This document shows positions 35,901 through 44,900 of a stretch of 64,000 nucleotides of DNA, one piece after another (the first letter of the stretch is position 1; each line of letters begins with the position of its first letter). The notes beneath the pieces were generated by a model. It had not been told where the DNA came from. It was given only the letters and a program-made list of their open reading frames with translations, and searched no databases. A program made the position numbers and the translations under genes. This stretch comes from Liolophura sinensis (taxonomy: Eukaryota; Mollusca; Polyplacophora; Chitonida; Chitonidae): NCBI RefSeq assembly GCF_032854445.1, contig NC_088300.1, forward strand, positions 17,549,570 to 17,613,569. Direction: 5' to 3'.

Positions 35901-38900
35901 TGATGAAGTATTTATTTCTGTAAATCATCAGAATGGTGACCAGTCTATGAGAGAGGATGAAGCATTTCTTTCTGTACATCATCAGAATGATGATGGGTTT
36001 GTGAGACATGATGAAGTATTTATTTCTGTAAATCATCAGAATGGTGACCAGTCTATGAGAGAGGATGACGCATTTCTTTCTGTACATCATCAGAATGATG
36101 ATGGGTTTGTGAGACATGATGAAGTGTTTATTTCTGTAAATCATCACAATGCTAACTGATTTATGAGAGATAATGAAATGTGTATTTCTGTAAATCGTCA
36201 GAATGATGATCGGTTTATGAGTGGTGAGATGGACATTGTGAGCCTGGGTTACTTTGTGAGGGATGCGCTGGAGGACTTCATGCGCGGTGTTCGCAAGGAC
36301 ACCATGACAGAGCCCACACAGCCAGTGTCTGAGAACTACGCGGCTAAGATGGATCAAATTGAACAAGGTAAATAGTCATAACTAGTTGTCACAGTTGTGA
36401 TAAACGGTAAATTACCTACTTTTACCCCCAAATTGCATACTTACAGCTAAATCAATATTGTTGTAAAATATTACATTTTATTAGAATCAGGCAAAATGTC
36501 TAACTTTGTTGTGGGCATTTCATTTCCATTTAATAAACATGTCACTTCTGGAATTTGAAGGTTATTATTGTTATGGAAAAGTCTAATGTTTGGAATAAAA
36601 GCAATAGTATTAGCAAATATACCTGTGTTAAGCTTTTATCTGTTAATTAAACATTTACAACTATTTTGTAAATACATGGTGCATATTAATACAAGAATAG
36701 AAAAGAAGTGTGGTTTCTGTAAAGCATTTACCTGTATGTGTGAAAACGTTACAGTTATGGTGAATTAACACTGTATTGCTTTTGTCTGTTTCTATCTCCC
36801 TGCTTCTTCAGAGGGTAAGTTGTCTGATTTATTTGTCTATGTTGTCTGTGCTTTCTGTTAAAGGTGTCACATCTATTCATATTTCTGTGCACAATTGAAT
36901 CACATATAACACACTGCAAAGCATAACAATCTGAAAGCTGGAATTGGACAGGGAAGTTGTAGAAACCCCAGCTTTTACTTGTGGGACCAGCTCATGGTCA
37001 CAGTCAATTGGTAGACAACACTCCCATGGCCGTTTATTGGCAATGTGAGAAAGTTTGTCACCCATCAAACTGATTGGGAAACATTCTTGAGTGTGGAGTT
37101 AAAGCGACAGTCAATAAATCAAATCACAAGCAACACAATTGTGCAGTTGCATGTAAAGTCATGCCTTGAACTTCTTGCAAGCCTTCTAGTCTTGTGAAAG
37201 TTATTTCTATATAGATATGTGTATCTCTGTCACCATGGGTCATTACCATAAGCCAAAGTCAAAATCTTTAAAGTGTGATTCAAACACCGAAAAGTTAGCT
37301 AAAAAGACCTAAAACAGGAACAATTAACTGATGTTATGTTAAAAAGAACTACTAAATTTGTAATTCTATATAGGATCATAAAAGTCTTGACTTTGTGAAA
37401 TCCACCCCAAGAACTTTAGGGATTGTTTTCAGCTCAGGGTCTCATCAGTAGAAATTATCTGTGGATGTTCTGTATTAAAACTAAGGGAAGAAATGGTCAA
37501 ATTTATAACCTCGAACAAACCTCCTTGCATTTTCTATGTAACAATAGAAGTGAAAAAAATATATGAAGTTGATATAAAAAATTACTCTTACGTCTGTCCT
37601 GAACCAAGTGTGAAAATACAACATGAGTGATCTCCCTTTATTTGTCATCACTAGTGGAACAGTTAGATGACCAAGTGGCCAAATCTGTACATGACCTGAA
37701 GAAGAAAGACCTCAGACTGGAAAACATTCCAGCCCTGACAGACAAAACCTTCCCACAAACCCTCCAGCAGAAAGACTTGGCTGTTATTCTCTTCTATCTG
37801 AAAGGTGAATCATTACTTTACAAACTGGCCTTCATGTATTTGGTGAATTGATGACATTAATGCTAAGTTTAAGGCGAAAAATTGAGTTTTCAGTGAAAGG
37901 AAATCTTTGACAGTTATATAAACCGGCATAATAAATAAAGTATACGTAGCTTTGGCAGACAGCAAGGAAAGCAGAAGACCATTATGTCAGATGAAATATG
38001 GTTTGTTGAACAATATAGAGTTCAAATCCATAAATTTCCCTTCTCCTTGCCTTTGGCTGAATCTAGCATTGACCCTAACATTTGGTATGGCCATTTTGTT
38101 TTCACAAATCAGTAGTACTTGTGTTTTTTGTTAGCTTCAGAATTTAGCATTCAGATTGCATGATCGTGCATTTCATTGCATGGTATAGCCCAGACACAAA
38201 GATAGTGTATCCTGTGAAACAGATGTTTTTATCCTTTTGCAGCATGCTAAATCAATGTCTTTTTTATGAACCTGTGCTTTGAAAATTCCTACAATTAAAA
38301 TTTGCAGAAAATTTGATAAAGGTATCAAAACAGCTCGAGCGTATTGATATGAGGGTACCTGGGCATGGCACTAGAAAGTATGTCTTAGCACTATTACAAA
38401 TTTTCCAGGGCTCTATTACCAGATTTTCATGCGTTTTGGCATTTGCTAATGGATACTTTGGCTCTTTGTATACCCCAGTGAACACTCCCAGTGCTGCTTT
38501 CCTTCACGCCTACGCAGAGGCTGGGGCCAGTTTTAAGTCACCTGATGAAAGCCCATTGGCTCGTGTTGAGTGTTTTGATTGGACAGATGTTTGCCAGAAG
38601 GAGAACATTACCATGTATCCCACAGTGCACTTCTACAGAAAAGGACAAAGGCAGATGGTGTATAATGGCCATCTTGGAACAGACTCAATTCTGTCTGCCA
38701 TTAAACTGTAAGTTTATGAGTAGAAGATAAAACAGGTTGAAATAACTAATAGACCTCCAGATTTGTGTTTAAATGTAGACCAGAATGCAGAAGAAATGGA
38801 ATCAGGTAATAGCAAAGCAAAAAAGCCTCTTATCTCTTTCTAAGTTAAACAGCAAAGATGTAAATTTAGCTGCAAATCTTCCTTTCAAGGGATGAGTTTT

Positions 38901-41900
38901 TTTGCCTTAAGAATCATCTGTCAAACTTTAGTACAATATAGGCTTTTTGTAAAGGCATATTAACATCTCATCTCAACACAGGGCACAATATTCTTTGGAC
39001 TGGACTGTTACCTTATCACAGGACAGGTTAATATGACTTAACTCTCTTTCTCTCCACATGACCTATGAACACAATTTCATTAAAGCTTGACTCACTTGAT
39101 TCACAGTTCCCTGAAAATGTGGCTTTGTTTACCTCGAAATAAATCAGACTTTATTACCTTTCTGTGTTACAAAGTTTCCTTCAGGCATGATTTAACTTAC
39201 CTTCCCTTAAAAATGAGGAAGTCGTGTATCTCCATGCCCATTTCAAATGTCACATGACCAGGAGTCTGAGGCATTATATACATACATGTATGTAGGGTCT
39301 TGTCTTGTTACCTGACCAGAAGTCACAGTTTCCTTGTGACATGACTTACCTTATCTGGTTACCTCACTACAAGTCAACAGTTTCCTTGTGACATGACTTA
39401 CCTCATCTGTTTGCCTCACTATAAGTCAATTTCCTTGTTACCTGACTACAAGTCACAGTTTCCTTGAGACATGACTCACTTTATATGGTTACCTAACTAC
39501 AAGTCACAGTTTCCTTGTAACATGACTTACCTTATCTGGTACCTCACTACAAGTCACAGTTTCCTTGTGACATGACCTACCTCATCTGCTTACCTTACTA
39601 TAAGTCAGTTTCCTTGTGACATGACTTACCTTATCTGGTTACCTCACTATAAGTCAATTCCTTTTAAATGAACTACCTTATCTGATTACCTGACTACAAG
39701 TCACAGTTTCCTTGAGATATGACTCACCTTATCTGGTACCTCAATACAACTCACAGTTTCCTTGTGACATGACCTACCTTATCTGCTTACCTTACTATAA
39801 GTCAGTTTCCTTGTGACATGACTTACCTTATCTGGTTACTTCACTACAAGTCACAGTGTGATTGTGACATGACTGACCCTATCTGGTTATATCACTACAA
39901 GTCACAGTTTCCTTGTGACATGACTTACCTTATCTGGTTACCTCACTATAAGTCAATTCCTTTTACATGAACTACCTTATCTGGTTACCTGACTACAAAT
40001 CACAGTTTCCTTGAGACATGACTCACCTTATCTGGTACCTCACTACAATTCACAGTTTCCTTGTGAAATGACCTACCTTATCTGCTTACCTTACTATAAG
40101 TCAGTTTCCTTGTGACATGACTTACCTTATCTGGTTACCCCACTACAAGTCACAGTGTGATTGTGACATGACTTACCTTAACTGGTTACCTCACTACAAT
40201 TCACAGGTTTCTTGTGACTGGTTACCTGACTATAGGTAAGTCATGTCACAGTGTCCTTTTTGACATGACTTACCTTAACTGGTTATCTCACTACAAGTCC
40301 TTTTCCTTTTAACATGACTTACCTTATTTGGTTACCTTACTACAAGATACCTCCCTACATGTCAGAATATCTGGTGTTCCAGGTATCAGCTGGATGGGTT
40401 TGTGAAGCCTGTGAATAAGGAAGAAGTGACACTGTTCAGTAAGGGTTTGTTCCCGGAGGACATCCGCCAGTCCACACCTGTCTCAGTGCTTGGTCTCATG
40501 AACAGTGATACAGGTGAGTTATATTTAACAGCTCTCATACTTACTCTTTTCTGCACATAATTGTGTAATTCAATCTAATTTAAAAAATGATGGCGGAGGC
40601 TTGTTGTCAGCTCGTACAATATGTTCAGAAATAATTTGTTGGTCTTTTTCATGTCTTAAAGCCCACAAACTATACAACAAACTATATGGGGGTTTGTTTA
40701 TTCCCCTGCTCATTTGTTTATCTATATTTTGACATTGTGGATTTTGAGAATTACATGGGAAACACCTTTCATGTTGATCACCCAATCTTTATATCTGTAT
40801 TATTCCAAAAAAATATGTTACTTATTTTATTATTTCATTTCACCATATTTGAAACCTGCAAGATTTGTGATTTGTTCCTATGACTTTGTTGCAGACATTG
40901 AACAGTTCCATATGGTTGCAATGGAGAACGCTCACCGTGCACCATTTGGGTTGGTAACGGAATCAACTCTGGCAAAACAAATGTAAGTTCAAACTCTACA
41001 CATTTGCCCGTGTTGACATCACGCTGTCAACAACGCCCTTGTGGCTGTTTGTGCAATCTAATTGTATTGAAGAGCACTTGACTTCCTCCAGTATGGTGTG
41101 AATGCCACACATGGGATAGTTTGTCAGTAACTTGCCAAAGTGATTTATCCAGTGCACTGAGATTTCCATAACGTATAGAGCTGACCAGCATGGTATAAAT
41201 GAACAATTTTTAAGTGTGGTGTTAAACAACAATAAAATAAAATAAGTAGATACAAAAGTCAGATGAAATGATGATGTGTTCCTTATAAAATCTTCGCTAT
41301 CTTGTTTTTGTCAAAGATAGCTTTGCAGTTATTTATCTCAAGTTTTAAATGTCTCTATTTCTAAATGTTTAGAGCAGTAACTACTAGTTTTAAAATGACT
41401 CGATGTAGTGTTGGAGTTCTCTCTGTTTTAGTGCTGCAGACTACGGAGTTACTTCCCCTGCCGTACTCCTATTCAAAAGGAACGACCCTCTAAAGCCAGT
41501 GGAAATTTACAAGAAGGAGATGATAGCAAGAAAGATTGGAATGTTTGTCTCAGCCGCTAGCTTGCCACTGTTTGTAAGTAAAACAGTGTGTATAATTTTA
41601 GGATTTAGAACTACTTCAATCTGAAAATTGACCTCTGAATAATGTAGAGTTATTGCTATTGTGAGTTTGTAAGTCTTTTGCTCGGGAGGGGTATGGATTG
41701 AGCATGTAATCAGTGCACATTTTGTTGTAGATTATTACTTTTATTACATGTAGATGTTTAAATTCTGTTCTTTTGCCTTCATTTTAAGTTCCTGTTCTTT
41801 TTTCAAAGAATTTATGTGCATCCTGTTTAATGTAATGTGTTTATGTCATTTACATGACAGTGGTCAGATTGTGTTGTCTGTAAAGCTGGGAAGTGCTCGG

Positions 41901-44900
41901 TAGAAATTAATATGCCAGCTACATGACTGAAAACCTGGTGGTGTTCTTCCGCCAATATAGATGTACGTTTGTACATCATGCACAGGAAAGGTGTTCAGTA
42001 ACTTACCAAATGTGGTGATTCCCCTCGGGCACTTTAGCTTCTTCAGTACAGCTAACTGACAGCCATAGTTTAAAGGTGAACTGCAATGCTTTTAATTTTT
42101 ACAAGGTTCCTGTTATAAAATTGTAAAAGTTTTTTATGTTAAAATAATTCATTGAGTGCTTAGAATGTTGGTACATCACTTGGATATTACATTCCCAGAT
42201 CCAAGGGAAGCAACCCATGGCATTTCGAGCTGTACATAGACTATACATTTGCTTGATTCATTTCCTGCCAGAAGTAAGCCACAAATTTCATACATGTATA
42301 CAAGATAATATAAAATGTGACACGATTGTAACCATGTATGTACTCTGACTAAAAACCTATTTAGTTTTCCTTTCATTGAAGAAGTCGATTATGACATCAA
42401 AGCACAACTAAACAAAATTAAATCCTATGTTAAGGAACAGCCAAACCATCAAGAGCTGGATGTATCATATGGCATCATATGATAGAGGAGTAATTAAAAT
42501 AATGACCTAAACTTCAACGACTGCTATTGCGTTCAAAGATAATGGTGAGTATGTTCATGTGTTGACAGGGCCAGCTAACTCCTGCCAACATGCCACAGGT
42601 GTACCAGCAGTTCAAACCGTTAGTGCTGGTGTTCCTGGGGCCAGGGGATCAGGGTGTTGTTGAGGCCGTCAGTGAAGTGGCCCAGTCAGGCGAGTTCACG
42701 TGGGCCATCTACACCTGGATGAATGTGTGAGTAAGACTAACCAGGTGTAATTTGTGAGTTAGACTAAGCTGGATAAATGTGTGAGTGAGACTAACCTGAT
42801 GCACTGTGTGAGTAGGACGAAGCTGGATGAATGTGTGAGTGAGACTAACCTGATGCACTGTGTGAGTAGGACGAAGCTGGATGAATGTGTGAGTGAGACT
42901 AACCTGATGCACTGTGTGAGTAGGACGAAGCTGGATGAATGTGTGAGTGAGACTAGCCTGATGCACTGTGTGAGTAGGACGAAGCTGGATGAATGTGTGA
43001 GTGAGACTAACCTGATGCACTGTGTGAGTAGGACGAAGCTGGATGAATGTGTGAGTGAGACTAACCTGATGCACTGTGTGAGTAGGACGAAGCTGGATGA
43101 ATGTGTGAGTGAGACTAACCTGATGCACTGTGTGAGTAAGATGAAGCTGGATGAATGTGTGATTGAGACTGCGATAAAGCTGGATGAATATACGTGTAAG
43201 AAACATTGAGATGAATGAAAATGTATACTATGTGTATACTGTACTCATGTCAATAAACATGTAAGAAAGAAAGAACTGGATGATCTGAATGTGAGTAAGA
43301 CTTACACTGGGGGAAAATATGAAGTTGCAGTAAGCTGGATGAGTATGTAAAGGTGACAAAGGTAGATAAATATGTTTATGTATATTAAATCAGCTGAAAG
43401 ATGAGCATAATTTTGGACAAGCCTTCCAAAAGCGAAAATGTTAAAAAGTAATAGGCATGGAGGGCAGTATTAACATATTATTTGTAGGGGCCTCCATGGC
43501 TCAGTTGGTTAGTGCGTTAGCGCAGCGTAATGACCCAGGAGCCTCTCACCATTGCGGTCGTTGTGAGTTCAAGCCCAGTCCATGCTGGCTTCCTCTCCGG
43601 CCATACGTGGGAAGGCCTTTCAGCAACCTGCGGATGGTCGTGGGTTTCCCTCGGGTTCTGCTCGGTTTCCTCCCACCATAATGCTGGCCACCGGCGTATA
43701 AGTGAAATATTTTTAAGTACGGCGTAAAACACCAATCAAATAAATAAATATTATTTGTGCTTCATTCCTAACCAATTGCTGCTGAAGGTGGACTACCTTA
43801 TTGTTGTGTGTTTCAGATCTGGCATGGACAACCTAGGCTCCACACTACTGTACCATTACACGAAACAACCCAGGCTGCCTCATATCTGTCTCATTATTCG
43901 CCATAAGGTCAGTTCTGTTGTCTTTGAATTCTCATAGATTATGACAGTTGTGGGGAGGTTATTTCAGGCATAAGGAGTCTGTGAGCTTTGTGCACTGTAT
44001 TATGAACTGGCAGGTGCATATTTATATTTCACATCAGCTAATGTGCAACTTACTGTGTCCAGTTTCTGTATGTTGTAATTTTGATTTATCCCTTCTTCTT
44101 AGCAATACTCTTTTATTCCTATATGGACATGTTTATATATTTATTTGATTAGTGTTTAAACGCTGAACTGGGGCCTCCGTGACTTGGTTAGTGCAGCGTA
44201 ATGATCCAGGAGCCTCTCACCTATGCGGTCGCTGTGAGTTCAAGTCCAGCTCATGGTGGCTTCCTCACCGGCTGTATGTGGAAAGGTCTGTCAGCAACCT
44301 GCGGATGGTTGTGGGTTTTCTACGGGCTCTGCCCGGTTTCCTTCCACCATAATGCCATTGTATAAGTGAAATATTCTTGAGTACAGTGTAAAACATCAGT
44401 CAAATAAATAAATAAATAAATGCTGAACTGAGAAATTTTGAGTTGTCATTGGCAGAAGTTCAGTTTATGGGTGGCTGAAACCAGGCAGAGCCTGGATGAA
44501 ACCACTGCACCTTGCCAGGTACCATACAAACCTCTTCACATAAAGTTTCGGGTGAATCAGGTAAATTTAGTATTTAAATGTACTGAATGTATGTTGCTTT
44601 TCCAGTCAGAAGTGTATAATTTTCCTGGAGTGGAATTCTCTATGAAAACAATCTCCAAATGGCTGAGGGAGATCCATCAAGAGAAGGTTTCCCCTTCAAG
44701 TAAGTCTCATCTCATGTCAGTCACTTTTCCACAGTAAGTGTCCATACTCTTCCAGTAAGGCCCTTTCCCTTCTAGTAAGTCACATTCCTTCTCTGCCAGT
44801 ATTAAAGTCACATCCCCTTCCATTCAGACGCATACCTTTACAGTAAGTCTAGACCCCTGCCATTAAATCCTGTCCCCCTCCAGTAAGTCCAGTCCTTTCC

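Noticed and set aside
35422-36366. Longest ORF in the window (314 codons, minus strand) as a gene
   Set aside because: It is the antisense reading of the 54-bp array plus exon 10; the period divisible by three explains its openness.
42709-43209. Two opposite ORFs (142 and 165 codons)
   Set aside because: Products of the 54-bp array after exon 16; the true exon 16 frame stops at once if the donor is ignored.
43486-43600. tRNA genes at SINE heads
   Set aside because: A and B boxes are present but there is no acceptor-stem pairing or tRNA 3' end; they belong to SINE units.
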